Positions 15,463 to 23,245 are shown, counted from the first letter of the stretch. The stretch is 64,000 nt of DNA from Deltaproteobacteria bacterium (GCA_016210115.1 JACQUW010000363.1:23266-87265); one strand, 5' to 3'. Notes: generated from the letters alone by a model not told the origin. A program made the numbers and translations.

Positions 15463-17823
15463 TCACCGTACGATTTCGGTTGGCCGCTCATCCACGTCGT
15501 TGCAGATGCAGACGGCCCAGGGTGGTGTCCAGATGCGATGGCACCATCCGGGTCCGGCGTCGCTCCAGGTTTTGTCCTGAGCGTAAAGCTGGAATGCATA
15601 GCCGCAGCACTTGCCACGCTCAAGCGCAAAGCCGGGCGGAGGAGCCAACGGTGGAGGCAGCACGGCAGCACAGACGGCGTCGAAGATGCGCAGGTCGAGC
15701 TTCGTCAGCACGCCAGGGAACCTGGCCGGAAAGGCTGGAGGCGGGCACCCCGGAATCGAGAGCTCGCATCGCGTGCCCGGATCGCCTACGCGCGTGGTGC
15801 CCTTCAGCGGATCGGGGCCAAAGATCGGCGGCAACACAGGAGTGATCGGGACCGCGTAGGTCGGACCGCCCTGCCGGGTGATCCAAAGACTGTAGTAATC
15901 GAAGTTGTCGCTTGGATAGGTCAGGTCGGCGTTGTCGATGTATTCGTCATAGGCGATGCCCAGCAGGTTCATCGGCCAGGGGCCAGCGCAGGGCGCCCCC
16001 GGCGGAACGAACTTCTTCAGGCCCATGTCCTCGCAGCTTTTCAGGCCTTCCAGCCCGCTGAACTCGGCATGGATCGGCTTGTTGTCGAACCAGACGTGCT
16101 GGGTGTCGTAATAGTGGTTGCCCAGGGTGTCCGTGACATCTAGCAGCAGCGTGTACTTCCCGCTGCGGCAGTGGTGCGTCGCGTCAGGGCATGGCGGCAG
16201 TTGGTTGGCGCTGTCGAAGCAAAAGTCCTGGAGCTTGTAGACGGTGATGGTTTGCCCGAACAACTCGATGGTGGTTTGCACGAAATGGGTGGTCAGCGCC
16301 CGGCTGATGATCTCGTTCCAGGGGGCGCGTTTCAGCCCTTCATCCGGGGGCTCGTAACAGATTGGCCCGAAGGGGGCCAGTAGTGACCCGAAGTAATCAG
16401 CAGGGTTGAATCCCGGCATGCCTGGCCCAGGCAGGAACCCCAGACCGTAGCGAAGATCAACGCACTTGATTTTCCGTTTGTTGCAGTCACCCACGAACGC
16501 CGTGCCGCGCACGGTCACGCAGCAGCCGACCGGCACCACGACTCCGCCGGGACTTGCGTTGGCGACCGGCGCATCGAAGACGAAGGGCCCGGGCGGGGTG
16601 AGCACAGGTGCTCCCGCAACCCGCTCGATCCAGACCATTTTTTTGAACAGGTTGAACTCGATGCAGCAGCATTGTCTGGCCCGGCTCCCCTGAGTCGGGT
16701 AGACACAGACGCGGACCTCGTAGGATCCCGGACCGAGCACGGTCGTTTTGATCCAGCCCAGAATGCCGTTGATTACCGGAGCCGAGCCCATGGGGGCGCC
16801 GCCGGGGTAAGCCACAATGGCGGGACCGGTCTGCCAGCCAGCATCGTCCTGGCAATCCTGGCCTTCCACCTTCCGCACCTCGAGCGTGTAATGGTTGAAA
16901 AACGCGCCCGCCGCGGTGCCCACAACCGCTACGGTCAGACCACCAACTGTTGGATTCGGCTCCTCCTCGGTGCAGCCCGTTGGTCTCGTGATCTCGCACC
17001 TTAACGGCTGGAAGCACTCGCGAAGACAACGACGGTAGGAAAGCAAACAGCGTAATACATGAATGAAACCGCGCGCATGCGCCAGGCAGCAGCCGAAACG
17101 GATCGCGCAGAGGCACCAGCAGCGACAGAACCAGAAAAAGGGTTCTTTACTATGAGCTTCAAAAGCCGCTTTTCCCAGGAGCGCCGGTGCGGTGTCCACG
17201 GTGAGAAACCGCTCGAAAACCGCCGCCCATTCCTCTTCGCCTTCAAGGCAGTCAATCTTTCCAGTAAGCACCTCATCTGGTATTCCGGCCGGGAACTCAA
17301 CGGTAGCCAACTGGTCGGTCAGGTACGGCTTGTAAGCACCGGCCAGTGCCTGGACTAGAGTCTGAAAATCTTGTTGCTCTTCCGCAGTGAGCGGACTACT
17401 GACAGGTGTGCCAAGCGCCCGGCGAATACAGATCCAATACCTGTACAGGTAGTAAACAAACGCTCGAAATGTGCGCGGGCCACGGCAAACCAGCCAGCCG
17501 AAGATGACGCAACAGCGAACGTGCCACAAGCACCATCGCCACCGCTCGATTGGACCTAGCATCTGCCGGCCTTCTGCCGGAAGCAGCCGCACCGCTACTT
17601 CCTCAGTCAAGAATTTATCGAAGATCCGGTTAGCCAGCTCAAGCTCATCTTCGCAACTGGGCGGCTTCGCCTGCGCTTCCTTCTTCAGCCGCTCAGGTGC
17701 CTTGGCCCGCTCAAGCTCTTCTTCCAGGATCGGCTGGTAGGCACTGAGCAATTCTTTCAAGACAAACTGGAAATCCGGGTCATGAATCTCAGCCTCTTCC
17801 GTGGGTTTGGTTTCCTCAGACAT
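15463..17823 (-). CDS. Large Cys/Trp-rich protein with duplicated N-terminal module, 786 aa
   Basis: Not recognised. Residues about 16-137 and 149-277 are an internal duplication. Each copy has an acidic helix starting DFQ and containing AYxPxL, a central FDKFLT / FERFLT element, then a very Cys/Trp/aromatic-rich basic segment (WRWCLWHVRCCVIFGWLVC in the first, WFCRCWCLCAIRFGCC in the second). Residues about 290-786 are Pro/Gly/Cys-rich and look beta-structured, suggestive of an extracellular or virion-type surface. No classical signal peptide is present. A strong ribosome-binding site (AAAGGAGGTAAAG) precedes the ATG. It is the first clear gene after the c-di-GMP riboswitch and terminator. 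The Cys-rich segments might be membrane-embedded or disulfide/metal-linked. Confidence 0.75.
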   Translation of the reverse strand: MSEETKPTEEAEIHDPDFQFVLKELLSAYQPILEEELERAKAPERLKKEAQAKPPSCEDELELANRIFDKFLTEEVAVRLLPAEGRQMLGPIERWRWCLWHVRCCVIFGWLVCRGPRTFRAFVYYLYRYWICIRRALGTPVSSPLTAEEQQDFQTLVQALAGAYKPYLTDQLATVEFPAGIPDEVLTGKIDCLEGEEEWAAVFERFLTVDTAPALLGKAAFEAHSKEPFFWFCRCWCLCAIRFGCCLAHARGFIHVLRCLLSYRRCLRECFQPLRCEITRPTGCTEEEPNPTVGGLTVAVVGTAAGAFFNHYTLEVRKVEGQDCQDDAGWQTGPAIVAYPGGAPMGSAPVINGILGWIKTTVLGPGSYEVRVCVYPTQGSRARQCCCIEFNLFKKMVWIERVAGAPVLTPPGPFVFDAPVANASPGGVVVPVGCCVTVRGTAFVGDCNKRKIKCVDLRYGLGFLPGPGMPGFNPADYFGSLLAPFGPICYEPPDEGLKRAPWNEIISRALTTHFVQTTIELFGQTITVYKLQDFCFDSANQLPPCPDATHHCRSGKYTLLLDVTDTLGNHYYDTQHVWFDNKPIHAEFSGLEGLKSCEDMGLKKFVPPGAPCAGPWPMNLLGIAYDEYIDNADLTYPSDNFDYYSLWITRQGGPTYAVPITPVLPPIFGPDPLKGTTRVGDPGTRCELSIPGCPPPAFPARFPGVLTKLDLRIFDAVCAAVLPPPLAPPPGFALERGKCCGYAFQLYAQDKTWSDAGPGWCHRIWTPPWAVCICNDVDERPTEIVR

Positions 17824-17901
17824 GGTCTTTACCTCCTTTCGTGCGATGATAGGATCTCACTTTTTTGTACTACTTGCCTTTCTCTTCTTTGCACTGTCGA
17901 T

Positions 17902-18039
17902 CTAATCTAAAGGGACCTTCGCGTCGCCAACATAGATCAAGTCTGCCAACCCCCCTTCGTTGACACAGGCCTCCAGAACATCAGCGTGAATCTCTCTCCG
18001 TGAGCAGTGGGTGTGAACCCGAAAGCCATCCTTCCTCAT
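17902..18039 (-). other. Possible short ORF in the riboswitch leader, 45 aa
   Basis: Between the riboswitch terminator and the 786-aa gene, a frame beginning MRKDGFRVHTHCSRREIHAD and ending in a Leu/Asp tail at 17902 looks more protein-like than the rest of the leader. It has no ribosome-binding site. The frame remains open upstream to 18249, through sequence that includes the terminator region. It could be a gene remnant or chance. Confidence 0.2.
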
Positions 18040-18219
18040 CTTATTAAATACCAACACCGATGAGGTGCGGCTTGGAAGCAGAGGTGTGGAATGTTTTGAA
18101 CGGGCCTTCGCTAGCTGGCCCCAACCGGGTCGAGTGCAGGATTTGGAAGAGAATCGCGGCAGCGGACGGCGAAAAAAGGAATACCGATTTTGTGGGTAAC
18201 TTCCCCGGGTTTCGGGCAT

Positions 18220-18266
18220 AAAAAAGGGCCTCGACACCGGAAACATCAACCCTTGTCCGAGACCCC
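18220..18266 (-). terminator. Intrinsic terminator below the c-di-GMP riboswitch
   Basis: On the minus strand, arm GGGGTCTCGGACA pairs with TGTCGAGGCCC (GGG/CCC, CTCG/CGAG and ACA/TGT with a small internal loop and a bulge), followed by T6 (18225-18220). It lies 22 bases beyond the aptamer's closing stem, so it is the natural expression platform for transcription control of the downstream genes. Confidence 0.75.
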
Positions 18267-18287
18267 TTAACCGTTAGAGCAGGCCAC

Positions 18288-18378
18288 ACCTCTCTTCGGT
18301 AACCCAGCCATCCCAATGAATCAGGACCTGCGGCTTTGCGTCCCAGCGTCTCCGCTGGTTTGCCTTTATCGGAGAGGG
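18288..18378 (-). ncRNA. Class I cyclic-di-GMP riboswitch (GEMM-I)
   Basis: Minus-strand RNA matches the GEMM-I consensus segment by segment: AAAGGCAAACC, a short hairpin AGCG-GAGA-CGCT, GGGACGCAAAGCC, a second stem-loop region, then GGGUUACCGA. The closing stem is CCUCUC (18377-18372) with GAGAGG (18294-18289). The base just before CAAA, which corresponds to G20 of the Vibrio Vc2 aptamer, is G. The usual Geobacter-type cGAMP switch carries A there, so c-di-GMP is the expected ligand. A promoter lies just upstream and an intrinsic terminator just downstream. The first sizeable gene below it is the 786-aa Cys-rich protein. Confidence 0.92.
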
Positions 18379-18409
18379 ACCTCGGCTTCTTTTTTCACGT
18401 TATGCAGGC

Positions 18410-18438
18410 GCCATACAATAGACGCACGTTATTGTCAA
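18410..18438 (-). promoter_or_regulatory. Sigma-70-type promoter for the riboswitch unit
   Basis: Minus strand: perfect -35 TTGACA (18438-18433), 17-base spacer, -10 TATGGC (18415-18410). The predicted start near 18402 is about 25 bases before the riboswitch, so this unit has its own promoter separate from the upstream minus-strand genes. Confidence 0.65.
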
Positions 18439-18609
18439 GCCCTAAATTCACAAGCGGCCACAAGCTGCGCCTTGAGTTGATTGACAACTTGATACTTGGT
18501 TCCCGTTTCGGAATTTGCCGGCAGACAGTTCTTAATCCGGTGTCAAAACGTGCTCTGACCCTTGGCTGCATTCCGTGGCGCGGCGGGTGCTCGACTCGGC
18601 AAATAGCGA

Positions 18610-19113
18610 TCACTCTGTGGCTTTTTTCAGCGTGATCCCTATTTTAATTTCCTTGTTTTCCAATTTATACCAGTCGCCAAAGGTCGGAAAGTCTTTTGCG
18701 GTAACTAGAATATGGACCCTGCCCCACGGAACCCCCTCGAAGGTTGCCTCGCCCTGAGGATCGGTGCGCCTCGTTTTCTCAAACTCAAAATTCTCTTCGT
18801 CGGATTTGACGTATACCTGCGCTCCTGAAATAGGTTTTTTTTTCGAATCCGTCACCTTGATCCGCAGCCCTGATTCTTTTCTTTGCCGCTTCTCGTTTTC
18901 AGATCCCTTCTTCTCTTTAACGGCTTTCGCGTCCTTCTTTTGGTTATCGGCGTCCTTGGATTTCTCGCCGTTCGTTATCTTCTTATCCGGCTTTCCTTCT
19001 TCAGCGGTTTCCTGCGCGTATGATTTCTTGCCGGGGCTCGCACAGAAGACCGCCTGCCATATAAAAAGGAGAGTGATCACGCGAACGGTCAATACCTTTG
19101 CTCTGTTTTCCAT
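18610..19113 (-). CDS. Exported protein with Lys-rich linker and carboxypeptidase-regulatory-like domain
   Basis: About 167 residues. A signal peptide (VRVITLLFIWQAVFCAS) is followed by a long, highly charged Lys/Glu linker and then a C-terminal beta-sandwich of the carboxypeptidase-regulatory-like (prealbumin-like) type: LRIKVTDSKKKPISGAQVYV, TDPQGEATFEGVPWG, then closing strands. Such domains are usually structural surface modules. The ATG at 19113 follows GGGGGA; an in-frame TTG lies 12 bases further upstream. It shares this domain type with the protein encoded at 20200-20523 and is the last gene of the same minus-strand unit, ending just above the promoter of the riboswitch unit. Confidence 0.75.
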   Translation of the reverse strand: MENRAKVLTVRVITLLFIWQAVFCASPGKKSYAQETAEEGKPDKKITNGEKSKDADNQKKDAKAVKEKKGSENEKRQRKESGLRIKVTDSKKKPISGAQVYVKSDEENFEFEKTRRTDPQGEATFEGVPWGRVHILVTAKDFPTFGDWYKLENKEIKIGITLKKATE

Positions 19114-19213
19114 AAGGTCCCCCAATCAGCGGTCTACAACTCGACCAAACAAACAACTCTTGTCGACTTGCCCAGCCTGTTCGGAGACATGAGAGGCGAT
19201 GGTCTGCGCTTCT

Positions 19214-20197
19214 TCATCGGCTTGTGTTTATGTCCGCCAGCAGGTTCTCGATCACTTCATCGTAATATGGTTTTTCCTTCAGGCTGGCGCGAGATCCCGG
19301 AAAATAGATGAGTGTGACGTCGGCGGCGGTATCATCAAAGCTCATCATCACTATGGCACAGCGCTGATTATTGGATAGACGAGTGTTGTCGATCATCGGA
19401 AAATCGAAGACTCCGACCTTGAAGGTCCCGTCGACTACATCCTCCGTAGGGAGGCCCTTTTCCACGGCCTGAGTGGTCAATCGGACCAGGATTTCCTGCC
19501 GGCTCGGATAAACCTCAAGCACTTCCAGCGTGAAGTGCCTCGTTTGCGTGACTTTTTGACGCTCGGGGTTCGCTCTGTCAGGCAACTTCAGTACTTTATC
19601 GAACAAGCGAATCCCCGCCGGGTTCTTCTTGAGCAAATCAAAAAAGACCGTTCCATCAAGCTTTGCTCCTGAAGTCTGCAGAACGTCAATCTGCTTCTGT
19701 ATAATTTCCTTCACCACCTGGCTCAGACGGTTCTGCAGACTTTTGAGGCTTCTCTGCCTCTCTTGGTTTCGTGCCGTATCAGCAAGTTCGATCGCGTCGA
19801 CGATTTGTTGTCCCACATGTCTAAAGAGGGGACTCAGATCCAAGGCATCATGAAAGTTGTACGCCAAGAGCTCTAAGTTGATGACCTGAAGCTCAAAGTC
19901 TTTTAGATCGGCGCCGGATTTCCTTGCTTGTCCGGTCGCATCCTTGGCTTCTTTCGGTCTCAGGAAGCTGGTGATGATCGAGTTGAACATGTCTTTGCGG
20001 AGATCGCTGTCCGCCCTTTCTCGACTGCTCATCAGTTCAGCGTAAAGTCGCACATTCGTGTCAACGGTCTGTCTTCGTTCCAGGTAGCGGGAGCCGAAAA
20101 ACCCGACGCCGGCGACAGCCAGGGCCGTCAACAAGCCACCTGCCGGCTTGAGAATGATGTCTGCCTTTTCCCACCGGTCTTTACGGCTGGCAGCCAC
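19214..20197 (-). CDS. Membrane-anchored helical protein, 327 aa
   Basis: Not recognised. An N-terminal membrane anchor (GGLLTALAVAGVGFFGSRYL) is followed by a long helical region. It includes YAELMSSRERADSDLRKDMF and a coiled-coil-prone stretch around residues 135-185, then a beta-containing C-terminal part with FHLEVLEVYPSRQEILVRL-like strands. A single span near the N-terminus suggests the bulk faces the periplasm, or the cytoplasm if the basic start KDRWEK stays inside. The gene starts 2 bases after the 107-aa exported protein's stop, so both are co-translated. Confidence 0.65.
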   Translation of the reverse strand: MAASRKDRWEKADIILKPAGGLLTALAVAGVGFFGSRYLERRQTVDTNVRLYAELMSSRERADSDLRKDMFNSIITSFLRPKEAKDATGQARKSGADLKDFELQVINLELLAYNFHDALDLSPLFRHVGQQIVDAIELADTARNQERQRSLKSLQNRLSQVVKEIIQKQIDVLQTSGAKLDGTVFFDLLKKNPAGIRLFDKVLKLPDRANPERQKVTQTRHFTLEVLEVYPSRQEILVRLTTQAVEKGLPTEDVVDGTFKVGVFDFPMIDNTRLSNNQRCAIVMMSFDDTAADVTLIYFPGSRASLKEKPYYDEVIENLLADINTSR

Positions 20198-20199
20198 AG

Positions 20200-20523
20200 T
20201 TATCTCCTCCTCAATACGTACTGACCGGCCTGGTTCACCAGCTCGAAATCATAGCGGACCGGGTTGTTATAAGAGTAAATAAGATGACTCAGTTCACCGC
20301 TTCCGTAGCGAACCTTCAGCGTGAACTTGCCACTGGTGGGAATATAGATGCGGTACGAACCGTATGCGTCGGTTTTTGCCTGGCAACCGGCGCAGTCGAC
20401 TACGTATACCTCTATGCCTGGGACCGGCTTTCCGTTTTGTACCAGACTGCCGTAGATCTGGGCTGCAAGCGCTGACTCAGAGCCCATCACAACAAGTACA
20501 AGCAAGACCATTAAGGCTCTCAT
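20200..20523 (-). CDS. Exported carboxypeptidase-regulatory-like protein, 107 aa
   Basis: A short signal peptide (MRALMVLLVLVVMGSESALA) is followed by a single prealbumin-like beta-sandwich: QIYGSLVQNGKPVPGIEVYV, a Cys pair VDCAGCQA, TDAYGSYRIYIPTSGKFTL, and strands to the end. The CxxC may form a disulfide. A ribosome-binding site (GGAGGAATTG) precedes the ATG. This is the first gene below a strong promoter and a structured leader with a terminator. It resembles the C-terminal domain of the protein encoded at 18610-19113. Probably a periplasmic or surface structural module; partner unknown. Confidence 0.75.
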   Translation of the reverse strand: MRALMVLLVLVVMGSESALAAQIYGSLVQNGKPVPGIEVYVVDCAGCQAKTDAYGSYRIYIPTSGKFTLKVRYGSGELSHLIYSYNNPVRYDFELVNQAGQYVLRRR

Positions 20524-20599
20524 TTTTTCAATTCCTCCGGGAGCCGGCTCATTGCGCGATCAGAAGAGACTGCTGAGTGATCGAGCCTTGCACAAAAAC

Positions 20600-20635
20600 A
20601 AAAAAGCCAGTGACTTCACGCAAAAGCCACCGGCT
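20600..20635 (-). terminator. Intrinsic terminator in the leader of the 20523-18610 unit
   Basis: Minus strand: arm AGCCGGTGGC (20635-20626) pairs with GTCACTGGCT (10 pairs including two G-T), 11-base loop, then T6 (20605-20600). It lies inside the leader, 77 bases before the first ATG, so it should attenuate transcription unless disrupted. Confidence 0.7.
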
Positions 20636-20733
20636 CTGAATTGCTTATTTCCACCTCCGAGAACTGCCTTCCTCCCCGGTCTTTAGCTCCACAAAAGGGC
20701 TAACTCAGGGAGGCTGTCGCCGAAGTGTATACG
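20636..20733 (-). ncRNA. Structured leader RNA, possible unrecognised riboswitch
   Basis: Between the predicted start (about 20733) and the terminator, the RNA can form a hairpin TTAGCCC...GGAGCTAA (20703-20683) and a second hairpin ACCGGGGA...TTCTCGGAGGT (20680-20652). A competing helix CCTCCC (20713-20708) with GGGAGG (20676-20671) would use bases of the second hairpin. Mutually exclusive helices plus a terminator are the layout of a riboswitch or attenuator. I could not match it to a class; it lacks the GEMM-I words found at 18288-18378. Confidence 0.5.
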
Positions 20734-20739
20734 CGGAGA

Positions 20740-20768
20740 CTTATATGCCGCAGGAGAATGTATGTCAA
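20740..20768 (-). promoter_or_regulatory. Strong sigma-70-type promoter
   Basis: Minus strand: perfect -35 TTGACA (20768-20763), 17-base spacer, -10 TATAAG (20745-20740, one mismatch). It drives the unit encoding the genes at 20523-18610; predicted start near 20733 and leader about 210 bases. Confidence 0.75.
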
Positions 20769-20927
20769 GGTCGCTCCCGGGCGGTCCCGATAAAGTCTCA
20801 CTGCGTTCGCTCTGGATGAAGTTCCGTGGTATCGCTCTGCCGAGCCCACCTTGGGTAAAAAGAATCCCGGTTGTCTCTGAAGCAAGAGTGTGATTAGAAA
20901 TGGAAAATTCTGGAGGAGCTTTAAACT

Positions 20928-21968
20928 ATGTTGTTACCCTTTCGCGAACATCTTGATTTCGGGCCGACGCCCTATGACCAGTTGCAGGCCAACGAAGGGA
21001 TTCCGATTATTCGGGGCAACTTCGTCGAAGACGTGATGGAACTGGAGCTGGGTCGATGGGAAAGAATGGGAGCCCTGGGTTGCTACCTCAATTTGTCAAA
21101 CCAACAACAAACGGATGCCTATGTCTGTGAAATCCCTCCCGGGAGCCAGACCCTTCCGCAGCGCCATCTCTTTGAGGAGATCGTCTACGTTGTCAAGGGA
21201 CGAGGAGCCACCTCCGTGTGGCAAGAGGGAACCGCGAAGGTTACGTTCGAGTGGGGGCCGGGGGCGGTTTTTGCGATTCCTTTAAATTCGTCTTACCAAC
21301 ACTTCAACGGGTCCAGGGATGAGCCGGTCCATTTGTTTGCCGGAACGACCTGCCCCCGCATGATCAATATGTTTCACAATGAGGATTTCATCTTCCGTAA
21401 TCCATTTAATTTTCGCGACCGCTTTCATGACGGGCAGGAGTTTCTCCGTTTTAATAAACACGTGACCGACCGTTACTGGGAAACGAACCTCGTCCCGGAC
21501 GTGAATCACTTTGCCCTCGACGACTTTCCGATGAAGGGCAAGGGCGTCAAGCACATGCGCTTTACTCTGGCGGACACGACCTACGGTTGTCACGTCTCAG
21601 AGTTCCCCCCGGGCTGCCGCAGTACCTGTCACCGCCATGGTCCGGGAGCGGTGATCATTATCACCCGGGGAGAGGGCTATGTGACTCTTTGGACGGATGG
21701 GGAGGAGAGGCAGCGCCACGATTTCCGCGTCGGGACCGTTTATTCACCGGACGATCTCATGTGGCACGGCCACTTCAATACCGGACAGGGAATCATGCGC
21801 CACTTTGCGATGCGGGGGGACAGTCCCAAGTACAGTCATGACCGCTTTCGTAACCCGCTATACCAGATGATTCCGATGGACGAGGAGCCGCCGGAGATTC
21901 ACCGCGAATACGTGCAGGAGCTTGCGCGAAAAAGGGTCAAGGCCGAGGTCTCGATTGTGGAGGACTAG
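20928..21968 (+). CDS. Bicupin protein, 346 aa
   Basis: Two cupin barrels in one chain. The first has PPGSQTLPQRHLFEEIVYVVKGRG (one stretch, residues about 68-91) with a cupin-like His/Glu set. The second has PPGCRSTCHRHGPGAVIII with a HxH-type cluster and a later HGHFN motif. Cupins of this kind often hold Fe or Mn and include ring-cleaving or decarboxylating enzymes, and also sugar-binding non-enzymes. A clear ribosome-binding site (GGAGGAGCT) precedes the ATG. It stands alone after the minus-strand cluster. A truncated paralogue lies at 24912-25637. The reaction is unknown. Confidence 0.8.
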   Translation: MLLPFREHLDFGPTPYDQLQANEGIPIIRGNFVEDVMELELGRWERMGALGCYLNLSNQQQTDAYVCEIPPGSQTLPQRHLFEEIVYVVKGRGATSVWQEGTAKVTFEWGPGAVFAIPLNSSYQHFNGSRDEPVHLFAGTTCPRMINMFHNEDFIFRNPFNFRDRFHDGQEFLRFNKHVTDRYWETNLVPDVNHFALDDFPMKGKGVKHMRFTLADTTYGCHVSEFPPGCRSTCHRHGPGAVIIITRGEGYVTLWTDGEERQRHDFRVGTVYSPDDLMWHGHFNTGQGIMRHFAMRGDSPKYSHDRFRNPLYQMIPMDEEPPEIHREYVQELARKRVKAEVSIVED

Positions 21969-22024
21969 TATCCCAAAGTTCCGTTGCAAATCGTGGATCG
22001 TTTCGTGATTGCTCGGAAAGCATG

Positions 22025-22195
22025 CCCCGAGCTTCGGTCGAAGGGCGCTTCCCTCAGGGGCACGCCTTCCGATCGCAGCCGATGGGCCACAGCCTCGAGG
22101 CTCCAGCGGTGCTTGTTTCTCCGTCTATGCCTCAGAGAACCTGCACGGTCCTACGTCTGCGATCTCCACGCCTGCCCCTTCCGTCACAGCTTTCT
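22025..22195. repeat. Dispersed intergenic repeat, copy A
   Basis: Full-length copy of an approximately 175-bp element: TTCGGTCGAAGGGCGC, then CGCAGCCGATGGGCCA, GCCTCGAGGCTCC, ACCTGCACGGTCCTACGTCT and CCTTCCGTCACAGCTTTC. Copy B (52008-52180) matches these blocks in order; copies C (38941-38991), D (40815-40867) and E (30156-30330) match parts. Confidence 0.75.
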
Positions 22196-22222
22196 GTGCT
22201 AAGGAACTTTGGGGACACGATA

Positions 22223-23245
22223 CTAAGAGCTTTTCCCTTTGTACGCCTTTTCGAAAAATCCCTCGTTATCGAGCTTCTTGAGCCAGCTCGAGTCGATGAT
22301 TTCCTCGGCTTTAAGAGAAGCCACTTTGGGATTTTGCTCTGCGACATACTTGATGACGGTTCTAGTTCCCTGGACCGTGGGATATGGCTTTCGGTCCAGC
22401 TCCTCCTGAGCTTCCAGGTAAAAATCCTCGGCAGCGTTGGCACTGGGAAGCCTGAGATTCCTGGCGATGACTTCCTTGACCGCCTGCTTGTTCTCTTTAT
22501 TGAAGACGTAAGCGTAGCCTTCTACGATTGCCCTGGTGAAACTCTCGAAAACCTTCGGATGCGCCGCCATGTAATCTCTTCGTGCCGCAAGCACCGTGTT
22601 TTGGTAGGGGATCTTTGCCTGATTGAGGTTCAGGAGTTGGGTATATCCCTTGTTTAGCATCGTCTTGGTGGCCAGGCGCTGCAGCATGGCGGCATCGAGG
22701 GCTTTCTGTTCGAGAGCGGCCATCCGTTCGGGGTCTAACCCGGTTTGCATGATTGTGATCTTGTCGCGTTTCGCATCCAGGCCCAAATGGTCCAGGGCAA
22801 TCAAGGCTGAAACGTGAGAAGACCCGCCGAATCGGGCCGTCCCCAGACGCTTCCCCTTCAGGTCGGCTGCTTTCTTAATGCTGGGTTGGGTGATCAGCGT
22901 AAAAGGCGAGGTATTGCTGATACCCAGAAACATCGCAATGTTCTCGCCCCCGGCGATCAAACTCAGGAGGGCGGCGGGCGCGTTTGCCGCGATCTGGATC
23001 TCCCCGGCGGCCAACATCTGGCTCACGAGCGAGCCCCCCATTACAAAAATCAACTGAACGTCCAGTCCGTGTTTTTCAAAAATCTTCTTGTCCTTACCCA
23101 CCCATAATGGCGTGTTATGTGGCGTCGCCGTCGAAACAGCAAGTTTTATCTGCTGGGGCCTCGAAGATTGGGCCGGCGAAGAGCCCGCCATCACGAGCAT
23201 CAGGAGAAGAGTAAAAGATCCGACAAGTATCGATCCGTTGTTCAT
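22223..23245 (-). CDS. NMT1/THI5-like ABC substrate-binding protein
   Basis: Periplasmic binding protein of the SsuA/TauA/NMT1 group, about 340 residues. A signal peptide (ILVGSFTLLLMLVMAGSSPAQ) is followed by the family core: PLWVGKDKKIFEKHGLDVQL, GGSLVSQMLAAGEIQIA, and ADLKGKRLGTARFGG. The ATG at 23245 sits 8 bases after GGAGG; the GTG inside that site is unlikely to be used. No permease or ATPase gene is adjacent, so it is one of several orphan binding proteins here. The ligand may be an aromatic, sulfonate or pyrimidine-like compound, or it may act as a sensor. The family is sure, the ligand not. Confidence 0.9.
   Translation of the reverse strand: MNNGSILVGSFTLLLMLVMAGSSPAQSSRPQQIKLAVSTATPHNTPLWVGKDKKIFEKHGLDVQLIFVMGGSLVSQMLAAGEIQIAANAPAALLSLIAGGENIAMFLGISNTSPFTLITQPSIKKAADLKGKRLGTARFGGSSHVSALIALDHLGLDAKRDKITIMQTGLDPERMAALEQKALDAAMLQRLATKTMLNKGYTQLLNLNQAKIPYQNTVLAARRDYMAAHPKVFESFTRAIVEGYAYVFNKENKQAVKEVIARNLRLPSANAAEDFYLEAQEELDRKPYPTVQGTRTVIKYVAEQNPKVASLKAEEIIDSSWLKKLDNEGFFEKAYKGKSS

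Noticed and set aside
15316..16143. 275-codon plus-strand ORF
   Set aside because: Antisense of the Cys-rich protein gene; Arg/Gly-rich shadow without start context.
13253..17823. Intact prophage or contractile injection system
   Set aside because: No sheath, baseplate, portal, terminase, integrase or AAA+ gene is present; only phage-like character of small proteins.
20600..20760. Second GEMM-I riboswitch, on either strand
   Set aside because: ACGCAAAAGCC on the plus strand looks similar, but the GGCAAACC and GGUUACCGA elements are missing and the convincing promoter is on the other strand.
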